Part shown: piece by piece, positions 6,847 through 14,025 of the stretch | Layout: each line of letters opens with the position of its first letter | Position numbering within the stretch: the first letter of the stretch is position 1 | Assembly (NCBI GenBank): GCA_007130355.1 | Contig: SLSQ01000070.1 | Span: 1-15,056 of the forward strand | Source of the DNA: Trueperaceae bacterium | GTDB lineage: Bacteria; Deinococcota; Deinococci; Deinococcales; Trueperaceae | Direction: 5' to 3' | DNA: 15,056 nucleotides | The notes under the pieces: model-generated | The model's input: only the letters and a program-made list of their open reading frames with translations | Told to the model about the DNA's origin: nothing | The model's database searches: none | Position numbers and translations under genes: made by a program

Positions 6847-6909
6847 CCCCCGAGGCGTCCAGCACCGGAACTGAGCGCGTTCCGTGCGACGCACGGACGC
6901 CTCGAGGGG
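6847..6909. repeat. Nested palindromic element with competing stems
   Basis: CCCCCGAGGCGTCC (6847-6860) pairs with GGACGCCTCG-A-GGGG (6895-6909), giving 14 pairs with one bulged A. Inside it, GCA-c-CGGAAC (6862-6871) pairs with GTTCCGTGC (6879-6887). A third, mutually exclusive hairpin, TCCGTGC-GAC-GCACGGA (6881-6897), competes with both stems. The element lies 37 bases after the epimerase stop. It may be a terminator, a REP-like palindromic unit or a structured RNA; no U-tract follows. Confidence 0.55.
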
Positions 6910-6972
6910 AGCGCGGTCGCCACGCTTCTACGCATGCGCGAGGATGGGCGACCCTAGGTCGTACGTACAGCG

Positions 6973-6985
6973 AGCATCCGATGCT
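6973..6985. promoter_or_regulatory. Palindrome AGCATC-C-GATGCT, candidate operator
   Basis: A perfect 6+1+6 inverted repeat lies 24 bases before the ATG of the HicB-like gene. The self-complementary GTACGTAC (6961-6968) is just upstream. HicB-type DNA-binding antitoxins commonly autoregulate through palindromes at their promoter, so this is a plausible operator. No clear -10/-35 pair was identified around it. Confidence 0.35.
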
Positions 6986-7008
6986 GGCGACGTCGGCCGC
7001 GACCGCAG

Positions 7009-7530
7009 ATGAGGATGGCCAACGTGCACCCCACCACCGGAACCGAACCCGCCTACCCGTTGGCCGTCCACGCCACCCGAACCGGCCTCTCGGCGTCCGC
7101 GCTCCAGTTCCCAGCGATGGCGACGGCGGACGACCGTCCCGAACTTTTTCGGCTGCTCGCGGAACAGGTGGCGCTGTACCTGATCGACGCCCGCCTCGAT
7201 GGGCGGACGCCCGAGCCGCCCCTCCCCGCGGAGCGCCTCGACCGCACGGTGTTCGGCGCCGACGCCGAGATCGTGCACGTCCGCCCGGCTACGGTCAGCG
7301 TCGCCAGCGAAGCGATCGAACGCGCCCTGCGCGAGGAGGGCCTCGCGTACGTCGAACTGGCCCGACGCATGAACGTGCCAAGGAGCGTCGTATCGCGCAT
7401 CACGAACCCGTTCTACTTCGGGCACACGTGCCGGACGTTGCGGCAGGTGGCCGCCGCGCTCGGACGCGAGCTGCGCGTCGGATTCGTCTCCCCTGCCAAC
7501 GCACACGGAACCGCCAGGTCCGCCCCCTGA
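7009..7530 (+). CDS. HicB-like antitoxin/HTH regulator without a toxin partner
   Basis: The 173-residue protein has an N-terminal HicB-like region (about 15-95), including the PxPP segment (RTPEPPLP), and a C-terminal helix-turn-helix (about 100-157). The latter reads LAYVELARRMNVPRSVVSRI, then GHTCRTLRQVAAALGRELRVGF, the usual HicB-DNA-binding form. HicB proteins neutralise the HicA mRNA-interfering toxin and repress their operon. No hicA-type small dsRBD-like gene is seen in the 200 bases upstream or the 150 bases downstream, so this is an orphan antitoxin or a stand-alone regulator. The usual strand pattern at the HicB N-terminus is poorly preserved. No Shine-Dalgarno precedes ATG 7009; ATG 7015 is an alternative start. 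Confidence 0.65.
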   Translation: MRMANVHPTTGTEPAYPLAVHATRTGLSASALQFPAMATADDRPELFRLLAEQVALYLIDARLDGRTPEPPLPAERLDRTVFGADAEIVHVRPATVSVASEAIERALREEGLAYVELARRMNVPRSVVSRITNPFYFGHTCRTLRQVAAALGRELRVGFVSPANAHGTARSAP

Positions 7531-7547
7531 CGACGCGCCCCGTCGTC
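7529..7547 (+). terminator. Hairpin at the 3' end of the HicB-like gene
   Basis: GACGAC (7529-7534) pairs with GTCGTC (7542-7547) around a seven-base C-rich loop, starting at the stop codon. There is no U-tract. It may mark a transcript end, but evidence is limited to symmetry and position. Confidence 0.3.
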
Positions 7548-7677
7548 CGCCGCTGCTACGCTCGCACCGAACCCGACCGGTCGCGCCGCGAACCGCGCCG
7601 CGGAGCGCCCGCGCGTGTACCTGAACGCGCCCATCGCGCACGACCGCGCACGAGCACCACGAGAACAGGAGCCCCGC

Positions 7678-7899
7678 ATGCCCGACGACGCCCCCCGCAT
7701 GACGCTCGAGGAGTTCGAGACCCTGCCGCTCGACCAGCTCGCCGACCGCACCGGCCTGACCCCACCCGCGGCGCCCACGCCGGAAGAGGAACGCGCCTGG
7801 CGCATGAAGGCGTACGAGGACTACCGCGTCGACGTCGAGAACGCCGAGGAGTGGGGCGTCGCCCGCCAGGGCGAGGAGCCCGAGCCGCAGCAGGACTGA
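7678..7899 (+). CDS. Small acidic protein of unknown function
   Basis: A 73-residue acidic protein starting MPDDAPRMTLEEFETLPLD. AGGAG six bases before the ATG at 7678 is the best Shine-Dalgarno in this part of the window and fixes the start, so an in-frame upstream GTG at 7615 is not needed. The sequence is largely helical and charged (TPEEERAWRMKAYEDYRVD) with a disordered Glu/Gln-rich end, and it has no signal peptide, membrane segment or cysteine. I do not recognise a family. It sits 79 bases before glyA, on the same strand, but glyA appears to have its own promoter. Confidence 0.6.
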   Translation: MPDDAPRMTLEEFETLPLDQLADRTGLTPPAAPTPEEERAWRMKAYEDYRVDVENAEEWGVARQGEEPEPQQD

Positions 7900-7966
7900 C
7901 GCGCGACGTCCGCAGCCGGACGCGCGGACCCGCCCCCGCGCGTCCGGCCGGGCGCCGCGCGCCTGC

Positions 7967-7972
7967 TATCCT
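7967..7972 (+). promoter_or_regulatory. TAnnnT box six bases before glyA
   Basis: TATCCT is followed by exactly six bases (CCCGCC) and the glyA ATG at 7979. There is no Shine-Dalgarno, so a leaderless glyA transcript is likely. Confidence 0.55.
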
Positions 7973-7978
7973 CCCGCC

Positions 7979-9253
7979 ATGGATCCCCACGCCGACCGAC
8001 CCGCGCCCGCCGAGACCGGCGAGGCGCCGCGCGACCGCGCGCTGTTCGACCTGCTCGACGCCGAGGCGGAACGTCAGCGCGACGGCCTCGAGCTGATCGC
8101 CTCCGAGAACTTCGTGAGCGACGCCGTGCGCGAAGCGACCGGCAGCGTGCTGACGAACAAGTACGCCGAGGGTTACCCCGGCCGGCGCTACTACGGCGGG
8201 TGCGAGGTCGTCGACGAGGTCGAACGGCTGGCCCAGCGGCGCCTGAACGACCTGTTCGGCTCGACCTGGTGCAACGTGCAGCCGCACTCCGGCAGCAGCG
8301 CGAACATGGCGGTCTTCCGCGCGCTGCTGAAGCCGGGCGACCTGGTGATGGGCATGGACCTCGACCAGGGCGGGCACCTGACGCACGGCAGCCCCGTGAA
8401 CTTCTCCGGTCAGGACTACCGGATCGTCGGGTACCCGGTCGATCCGGAGACGGAGCGGCTCGACATGGACACGGTCCGCGAGCTGGCGCGCGAGCACCGG
8501 CCGAAGATGATCATCGCCGGCGCCAGCGCCTACTCGAGGATCCTCGACTTCGAGGCGTTCCGCTCGGTCGCCGACGAGGTCGGCGCGCTGCTCGTGGCCG
8601 ACGTGGCGCACATCGCCGGCCTGATCGCGGCGGAGCTCCACCCGAACCCGGTCCCGCACGCGCACGTCGTGACCAGCACCACCCACAAGACGTTGCGCGG
8701 TCCGCGCAGCGGCGTGATCTTCGGGCGCGACGCCGAGCTCGGCAAGAAGATCGACCGCGCCGTCTTCCCCGGCCAGCAGGGCGGGCCGCTGATGCACGTG
8801 GTCGCCGCCAAGGCGGTGGCGTTCCTCGAGGCCGCCCAGCCCGACTTCCGCACCTACGCCCGGCGCGTGATCGACGGGGCGCAGGCGCTGGCCACGAGCC
8901 TGAGCGAGCACGGCCTGCGGATCGTCTCGGGCGGGACGGACAACCACTGCTTCGTCGTCGACCTGCGGCCGAGCGGCATGACCGGCAAGACCGCCGACGC
9001 CCGACTGGGCCGGGTCGGCATCACCGTCTCGAAGAGCATGGTGCCGAACGACCCCGAGAAGCCGTGGGTCACCAGCGGTATCCGCCTGGGCACGCCGGCG
9101 CTGGCGACGCGCGGCTTCGGGCCGGTCGCGATGCGCGAGGTGGGCGACCTGATCGCCGAGGCGCTGCGCACGCCCGACGAGGCGCCGGAGGCGGAGGTGG
9201 CCTCGCTACGGGAACGGGTCCGCACCCTCGCCCGTCGCCACCCGATGCCGTGA
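7979..9253 (+). CDS. glyA: Serine hydroxymethyltransferase
   Basis: The 424-residue enzyme interconverts serine and glycine while transferring a one-carbon unit to tetrahydrofolate, using pyridoxal phosphate in the cytoplasm. Family landmarks are continuous: LELIASENFVS (37-47), NKYAEGYPGRRYYGG (60-74), the substrate and cofactor loop NVQPHSGSSANM (99-110), VADVAHIAGL (206-215) and VTSTTHKTLRGPRSG with PLP lysine K237. VFPGQQGGPLMH follows at 262-273. Length is normal apart from an N-terminal extension of about 20 residues rich in Pro/Ala. A hairpin begins directly after the stop. It provides the one-carbon supply for purine, thymidylate and methionine synthesis. Confidence 0.97.
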   Translation: MDPHADRPAPAETGEAPRDRALFDLLDAEAERQRDGLELIASENFVSDAVREATGSVLTNKYAEGYPGRRYYGGCEVVDEVERLAQRRLNDLFGSTWCNVQPHSGSSANMAVFRALLKPGDLVMGMDLDQGGHLTHGSPVNFSGQDYRIVGYPVDPETERLDMDTVRELAREHRPKMIIAGASAYSRILDFEAFRSVADEVGALLVADVAHIAGLIAAELHPNPVPHAHVVTSTTHKTLRGPRSGVIFGRDAELGKKIDRAVFPGQQGGPLMHVVAAKAVAFLEAAQPDFRTYARRVIDGAQALATSLSEHGLRIVSGGTDNHCFVVDLRPSGMTGKTADARLGRVGITVSKSMVPNDPEKPWVTSGIRLGTPALATRGFGPVAMREVGDLIAEALRTPDEAPEAEVASLRERVRTLARRHPMP

Positions 9254-9270
9254 CCGCCCGTTCGGGGCGG
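9254..9270 (+). terminator. Hairpin immediately after the glyA stop
   Basis: CCGCCC (9254-9259) pairs perfectly with GGGCGG (9265-9270) around a GTTCG loop, starting on the base after the TGA. No U-tract follows. It probably ends or protects the glyA transcript, ahead of the separate ftsX promoter. Confidence 0.4.
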
Positions 9271-9321
9271 CGTCCGGTCGGTCGGTCGCGGGGCGCTCAC
9301 CACCGCGTGCCGGGAACGCGA

Positions 9322-9327
9322 TAGAAC
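9322..9327 (+). promoter_or_regulatory. -10-like TAGAAC six bases before ftsX
   Basis: TAGAAC keeps the TA of the TAnnnT motif and sits exactly six bases before the GTG start, the same spacing as at the epimerase and glyA. The last position is C instead of T. There is no Shine-Dalgarno before the GTG, which favours a leaderless transcript. Confidence 0.35.
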
Positions 9328-9333
9328 GCGGTC

Positions 9334-10194
9334 GTGTACGCGCTGCAGCAGGCGATTCGGGCGGTCCGGACCAACTGGGTCGCCTCGGTCGCCACCATCA
9401 CCACCATGACCCTCTCCCTCACCATCCTGGCGGGGTTCAGCCTGATCAGCCTGAACCTGAACCAGGTGCTGCGCGACCTGCAGAGCGAGCTCGAGGTGTC
9501 CGCCTTCCTGGCGCCCGGCGCCGACTCCTCCGGCCTGATGGCCGACGTGCGCGACTGGAGCGAGGTGCAGTCCGCCCGCTTCGTGGGTCGGGATCAGGCG
9601 CTGGCGCAGCTGGTGTCCGACCTGCCGTCGCTCGAGCAGGCGTCGACCCTGGTCGACAACCCGCTGCCCGACACGATCACGTTGCGGCTGTTCGATCCGG
9701 CGCAGACGGTGGAGGTCCGCGACCGGCTGCTGGCCCGACCGGGCGTCGCCGACGTCGAGGACGGCAGCGACGCGGTCGCGACCTTCCTGGCGCTGAACGA
9801 CGCGTTGCGGGTGGCCGGCTCGATCCTGATCGTGGTGCTGCTCGGCAGTTCGCTGTTCGCGATCGTGAACTCGATCCGGGCGGCGATCCAGAGCCGCGCC
9901 AAGGAGATCGAGGTGATGCGGCTGGTCGGCGCGACGCACCGCTTCATCCGCGCCCCGTTCCTGATCGAGGGGTTCCTGCTGGGCCTCCTCAGCGCCGTGG
10001 CGACGCTGGCGCTGGTGGTGCCCGGTTACCAGTACATCATCGCGCGGCTCGGCCCGGAGCTTCCGTTCGTGCCGTTCGTGCGCGACCCGGCGCTCTTGGC
10101 GCAGGTGTCGGTGCTGCTGACGGCGTTGGCGCTGCTGGTGGGTCTGGTCGGCAGCGCGATCGCGGTGTCGCAGCACCTGCGCGAGGAGGTCTGA
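9334..10194 (+). CDS. ftsX: Cell division protein FtsX
   Basis: The 286-residue membrane protein has the FtsX layout: a short cytoplasmic N-terminus, TM1 (about 17-40) and a large extracytoplasmic domain (45-150). TM2 (158-180), TM3 (208-230) and TM4 (254-278) follow. The hallmark SRAKEIEVMRLVGATHRF precedes TM3. FtsX, with the ATPase FtsE, forms an ABC-type complex that transmits energy through the membrane to activate cell-wall hydrolases at the division site. Unusually, ftsE is not upstream, where it normally lies; glyA is. Four bases downstream begins a secreted coiled-coil protein with a LytM-like domain, the expected extracytoplasmic partner. The GTG start gives MYALQQAIRAVRTNW, a normal FtsX beginning. 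Confidence 0.93.
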   Translation: MYALQQAIRAVRTNWVASVATITTMTLSLTILAGFSLISLNLNQVLRDLQSELEVSAFLAPGADSSGLMADVRDWSEVQSARFVGRDQALAQLVSDLPSLEQASTLVDNPLPDTITLRLFDPAQTVEVRDRLLARPGVADVEDGSDAVATFLALNDALRVAGSILIVVLLGSSLFAIVNSIRAAIQSRAKEIEVMRLVGATHRFIRAPFLIEGFLLGLLSAVATLALVVPGYQYIIARLGPELPFVPFVRDPALLAQVSVLLTALALLVGLVGSAIAVSQHLREEV

Positions 10195-10198
10195 ACCG

Positions 10199-11500
10199 GT
10201 GGCCCGCCGCCCCGCCCTCGCGCTGCTCCTGACCGGACTGCTGATCGCGGTCACGGTCGGCACGCCGGCCGGGGCGCAGGCCGACACCAGCGTCCGGGAC
10301 CGGCTCGAGCGGCAGGCGTCCGAGTACGAGGACCTGCTGCAGGAACGCCGCGACGAGATCGCGCGGATCGAGGAGGCGCTCGGCGACACGCGCGCGACCC
10401 TCGAGGACCGGATCGCCGAACGCGACGCCGTCAGCGCGCTGATCGCCGATCTCGCCGCCGACGAGGCCGCGCTCGAGGAGCGGATCGCCACGCTCGAGGC
10501 GGAACGGACCGAGACCGAGGCCCGCATCGCCGACGAGGAGGCCGACCTCGAGCTGTTGCGGGCCCGGATCGAGGCGCTGCTCGTGAACCTGCACCGCCAG
10601 CGCACCGGCCGGCAGGTGAACGCCCTGGCCGGCGCCGAGTCGTTGCACGACCTGCGGGTGCAGAACCGCTACCTGGACCTCCTCTCCGAGCAGGACGTGC
10701 GCCTGGTGCGCGAGGTCGACGCGCAGCTGGCGGTCCTGAACGAGCTGCGTGCCGACCTCGAGCGCCAACTCTCGGAACTCGAGACGAACCGGGCGCAGCT
10801 GGCCGAGACCCGGCTCCAGCAGGAGCGGACGCGGGCGCAGCTGCAGACGATCATCGCGGAGCTGAACGAGACCGAGGAGGGCCAGCAGGCGCAGCGGGTG
10901 GCGCTGCTCGAGGCGGAGCAACGGCTCGAGGCGGAGCTGGCGGACACGCAGGCGCGGCTGCAGCGGGAGATCGCGCGGCTTCAGGAGGAGGAGCGCCGCT
11001 TGCGCGAGGAGGCGCAACGGTTCGTCGAGGACCGCGCCCGCCGCGAAGCGCTCGAGGCGGAGGCGGACGAGGCGCGGGAGCGGATCCTGGCGCTCACCTC
11101 GCCGCAGGAGCCGAACACGGCGGGGTTCGTCGGGCCGCTGGACGGCGGCGCCCTGTTGAGCGGCTACGGGGAGGGGAACAACAGCTTCGTGGCGTTGCGT
11201 GCGACCGAGCCGGGGGCGGCGGTGTACGCGGTTCAGGCCGGGGTGGTGATCGCGGCGCAGTCGATCGGCGCGAACGACGGCTGGATGGTGGCGGTACGGC
11301 ACGATCCGGAGCTGGCGACGGTGTACACGAACCTGCGCGAACCGCCGCTGCAGGTCGGCGACCGGGTCCAGCGCGGACAGATCATCGGCTACCTCGGCGG
11401 CGGGACGCTGCCGCCGCCGGACGTGCTGCGGCTGTACGCCCGGCTGAACCAGGGTGGCCGCGAGGCGTTCGTCGATCCGATGCCGCTGCTAGGGTTGTGA
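10199..11500 (+). CDS. EnvC-like secreted coiled-coil protein with degenerate LytM domain
   Basis: The 433-residue protein has a signal peptide (about 1-27, cleavage near AGA-QA) and a long coiled coil (about 31-298, heptad-rich in Leu, Arg and Glu). A C-terminal LytM/peptidase M23-fold domain (about 305-430) follows: VYAVQAGVVIAA, MVAVRHDPELATVYTNL and VGDRVQRGQIIGYLG. The zinc ligands are missing: the HxxxD position reads within NNSFVALRA, and the terminal HLHFE strand is replaced by LRLYARL. Like EnvC, it is therefore likely an activator of amidases, not an enzyme. The coiled coil would dock on the extracellular loop of FtsX, encoded four bases upstream. GGAGGT precedes its GTG start by ten bases, inside ftsX. 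Confidence 0.85.
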   Translation: MARRPALALLLTGLLIAVTVGTPAGAQADTSVRDRLERQASEYEDLLQERRDEIARIEEALGDTRATLEDRIAERDAVSALIADLAADEAALEERIATLEAERTETEARIADEEADLELLRARIEALLVNLHRQRTGRQVNALAGAESLHDLRVQNRYLDLLSEQDVRLVREVDAQLAVLNELRADLERQLSELETNRAQLAETRLQQERTRAQLQTIIAELNETEEGQQAQRVALLEAEQRLEAELADTQARLQREIARLQEEERRLREEAQRFVEDRARREALEAEADEARERILALTSPQEPNTAGFVGPLDGGALLSGYGEGNNSFVALRATEPGAAVYAVQAGVVIAAQSIGANDGWMVAVRHDPELATVYTNLREPPLQVGDRVQRGQIIGYLGGGTLPPPDVLRLYARLNQGGREAFVDPMPLLGL

Positions 11501-11511
11501 GGTGAGGACGC

Positions 11512-11545
11512 GCGCACGCCGACCTCTCGCGTGCGGCGCGTGCGC
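11512..11545 (+). terminator. Weak hairpin between the EnvC-like gene and the cyclase
   Basis: GCGCACG (11512-11518) pairs with CGTGCGC (11539-11545), and CCG with CGG inside, leaving a two-base bulge and a 12-base loop. It falls in the 69-base gap before the cyclase start. No U-tract; it may be partial attenuation between two genes on the same strand. Confidence 0.3.
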
Positions 11546-11569
11546 CCCCGCCTCGGAACGGAGTCGAAC

Positions 11570-13888
11570 GTGACCTGCACGGCGTGCGGCGGTCGGAACC
11601 CGATCGGAATGCGGTTCTGCGGCTACTGCGGCGCGCCGCTCGAGGCGTCGGGCAGCGCCCGTGAACGCCGCCGCGTGACGGTGCTGTTCCTCGACCTGGT
11701 GGGCTTCAGCGACCTGTCGCACGACCGCGATCCGGAGGAGGTCCGCGACCTGGCCGATCGCCTGCTGACCCGCATGGCGGCGGAGGTCGAGACGTTCGAC
11801 GGCTACGTCGACGCCTTCCGCGGGGACGGCATGGTGGCGCTGTTCGGGGCGCCCCACGCGCACGGCGACGATCCGGAACGGGCGGTGCGGGCGGCGGCCG
11901 TGTGCCTGCGGGCGATCGAGGAGGTCGGCCGGGCGCGCGGCCTGACGCTTCGGGGCCGGGCGGGGGTGAACACCGGCGTGGTGATCGCCGGACCGCTCGG
12001 TTCCGGCTCGATCCGCGGCTATACCGTCATGGGCAGCCCCGTGAACCTGGCGTCGCGGCTGGAGCGGCTGGCGGAGCCGGGCACGGTGCTGGTGGGGCCG
12101 GAGACGTACCAGGTCGCCCGCCACCGGCTCCGGTTCGTGCCGGTCGGGCCGCTGTCGGTGCCGGGCTTCCCGGAGCTCACGCGCGCCTTCCGGTTCGTGC
12201 CGTCCGATCCCGGACGGCAGGCCGATCCGTTCGGCCACCTGACGTTCGTCGGTCGGCGACGCCAGATCGAGGCCCTTCACGACCATCGCGCCGCGGTCGT
12301 CACCGAGGGACGCGCCCGCGAGGTGTGGGTCGTCGGCGAGGCGGGTTCGGGCAAGACGCGCCTGCTGCGCGAAGCGTTCAACGGCGGCAGCGCCGGCGCG
12401 TCGGCCGCGGCGGGGCACGCCGTGGTCTGGCTGGTCCCGGGCGCGGCGGGACGCCGGCCGTGGATGCAGTTGGCGTCCGCAGTGTTCGACGTCGACGAGG
12501 CGGCGTACGCGCCCGCGTTGCGAGAGCGCATCGAGGACGAGCTCGCGAGCCTGGTCCCGAACCAACCGCGTCTCTACGGCTCGATCCTGCAGAGCCTGGA
12601 CCTGCAGGAGGCGCGGCCGTGGCGGCGGGTCGACCGGCGCGCCACCGACCGCGTCGCGGTGGCGTGGCGCGACGTCCTGACCGCCCACGCCCGCCTCTCG
12701 CCGGGCGCCCTGACGCTGGTGGTCGAGGGGGACCCGGCCGGCACGGACCTCGCCGACCTGCTGGCCATGATCCCCTCGAGCCAGGCGCCCCTGCTGCTGG
12801 TCCGCACCTCGCGCGGCTCGGGGGTGCCGAAGGGGGCGCACGTCGTGCGCGTCCCGCCGCTCGATCCGGCGGACGGCCGGGCGCTGGTCGAGCAGCTGGT
12901 CCCGCCGCAGCAGCTGCCGGCGGCGCGGGCGTTGGCGCCGGAGATGAGCGGTCTGCCGGCGCACCTGATCGAGCTGGGTTGGGCGCTCTCCTTGCAGGAG
13001 GGCCGTGCGGAGGACGAGATCGCGTCGTCGCTGGAGGCGCTGTTGCAGGCGCGGCTGGACCGCATCCGGCCGCCGGCGCGGACCCTGCTGGCGCACGCGT
13101 CGTTGGCGGGCGAGCACGTCTGGGACGAACTTCTGACGGAGCTGGCGGACGCGACGGCGACGCCGCTGCACGGCGCACGACGTTCGGCCGAACGCGCGTT
13201 CCTCGGCGGGTCGTCTCCCGACGAACTTCCGGCCGCCGCGCCGGCGGCGGCGATCGAAGCGTTGATCGACGACAAGTTGCTGGTGCCGCTTCCGGATTCG
13301 TCCCTGCCGGGGATGCGGGAGTTCCGGTTCCATTCGGACCTGTTGCGTCGAGCGGTGATGCGGACGGTGCCGTTGGACGACCGGCCCGCGATCCACGTGC
13401 GCATCGCGACCTGGCTCGAGAAGCGGGCGCCGCTGTCGTTCTCGGCCTGGATCGCGTCGCACTTCGAGCAGGGCGGGGCGCACGAGGCGGCGTACGCGCA
13501 CCGGATGGCGGCCGCCGAGCATGCGGCGCAGTACGACCAGGCCCGTCAGGCGAGCGCGCTGTTCGAGCGACTCACCACGATGCCGGTGTCGGCCACGTTG
13601 CGGATCCAGGCGGCGCTGTCTTGGGCTCAGTTGGCGCTCCGCACCCCCGACGCGGATCTGGCCGCGCGGGCCCTGCACGTCGCCGCTCCGTTGTTCGCGA
13701 CCTGCCACGAACCGTCGTGCCGGCGGCTGGCGCCGGTCTTCGACCGTCTGGCCGCGGCGGCGGCCAGGCTGCCGGGTGCGGACCCGGCGGCCGTTCCGAC
13801 CGTGGCCCTCCCCACTTCGTCCAACGACGCAGCGCAACCTGGCGCCGACCTTGGACGTGGCGACGCCTCCGCCGACGACGACGCCTGA
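11570..13888 (+). CDS. Zinc-ribbon / class III nucleotide cyclase-homology / STAND-type NTPase protein
   Basis: This 772-residue multidomain protein starts with a double-Cys zinc ribbon (C3, C6, C17, C20). A class III cyclase homology domain follows (about 34-205), with metal-binding D42 (FLDLVGFS) and D86 (RGDGMVALFG) and transition-state residues N159 and R163 (PVNLASRLE). The usual substrate-choosing Lys is A82 and the usual Asp is S156, so ATP recognition is not canonical. After VGRRRQIEAL comes an AAA_16/STAND-like NTPase with Walker A GEAGSGKT (256-263) and a weak Walker B near 380-388 (LTLVVEGD). Helical, TPR-like repeats fill the C-terminal third. Such proteins are thought to sense signals through the STAND module. 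The GTG at 11570 was chosen for GGAG six bases upstream and because it starts right at the zinc ribbon. Confidence 0.82.
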   Translation: MTCTACGGRNPIGMRFCGYCGAPLEASGSARERRRVTVLFLDLVGFSDLSHDRDPEEVRDLADRLLTRMAAEVETFDGYVDAFRGDGMVALFGAPHAHGDDPERAVRAAAVCLRAIEEVGRARGLTLRGRAGVNTGVVIAGPLGSGSIRGYTVMGSPVNLASRLERLAEPGTVLVGPETYQVARHRLRFVPVGPLSVPGFPELTRAFRFVPSDPGRQADPFGHLTFVGRRRQIEALHDHRAAVVTEGRAREVWVVGEAGSGKTRLLREAFNGGSAGASAAAGHAVVWLVPGAAGRRPWMQLASAVFDVDEAAYAPALRERIEDELASLVPNQPRLYGSILQSLDLQEARPWRRVDRRATDRVAVAWRDVLTAHARLSPGALTLVVEGDPAGTDLADLLAMIPSSQAPLLLVRTSRGSGVPKGAHVVRVPPLDPADGRALVEQLVPPQQLPAARALAPEMSGLPAHLIELGWALSLQEGRAEDEIASSLEALLQARLDRIRPPARTLLAHASLAGEHVWDELLTELADATATPLHGARRSAERAFLGGSSPDELPAAAPAAAIEALIDDKLLVPLPDSSLPGMREFRFHSDLLRRAVMRTVPLDDRPAIHVRIATWLEKRAPLSFSAWIASHFEQGGAHEAAYAHRMAAAEHAAQYDQARQASALFERLTTMPVSATLRIQAALSWAQLALRTPDADLAARALHVAAPLFATCHEPSCRRLAPVFDRLAAAAARLPGADPAAVPTVALPTSSNDAAQPGADLGRGDASADDDA

Positions 13889-13900
13889 CGCACCCCCGCG

Positions 13901-13930
13901 CGCATCGCTTCGCATCGCATCGCTTCGCTT
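13901..13930. repeat. Pentanucleotide tandem repeat (CGCWT)6
   Basis: Six perfect CGCAT/CGCTT units lie end to end (order A, T, A, A, T, T), starting 12 bases after the cyclase stop. The 13-base CGCATCGCTTCGC occurs twice at 15-base spacing. It is in non-coding DNA between two convergent genes; I infer replication slippage. Confidence 0.7.
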
Positions 13931-13944
13931 CGAACCGTTCCGAT

Positions 13945-13968
13945 CCTGGGACGTCGCTCCGACCCAGG
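13945..13968. terminator. Hairpin in the convergent intergenic region
   Basis: CCTGGG (13945-13950) pairs with CCCAGG (13963-13968) around a 12-base loop, between the end of the cyclase gene and the end of the leftward membrane-protein gene. It could serve both directions. The stem is short and there is no U-tract. Confidence 0.25.
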
Positions 13969-14025
13969 CCCGTCCGATCCGGAACCGGTCGCGGGGTCGC
14001 CCGAACGAACGGTCGCTCGGTCGGG

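Noticed and set aside
7615..7677. Upstream extension of the small acidic protein to a GTG at 7615
   Set aside because: The ATG at 7678 has a well-placed AGGAG; the extension lacks one and has Arg/Pro-rich non-coding composition.
7556..8947. Long minus-strand open frame opposite glyA
   Set aside because: glyA is certain on the plus strand; the reverse frame shows no family features.
13901..13930. CRISPR-like short repeats
   Set aside because: Units are five bases, adjacent and without spacers, and there are no cas genes; this is a simple tandem repeat.
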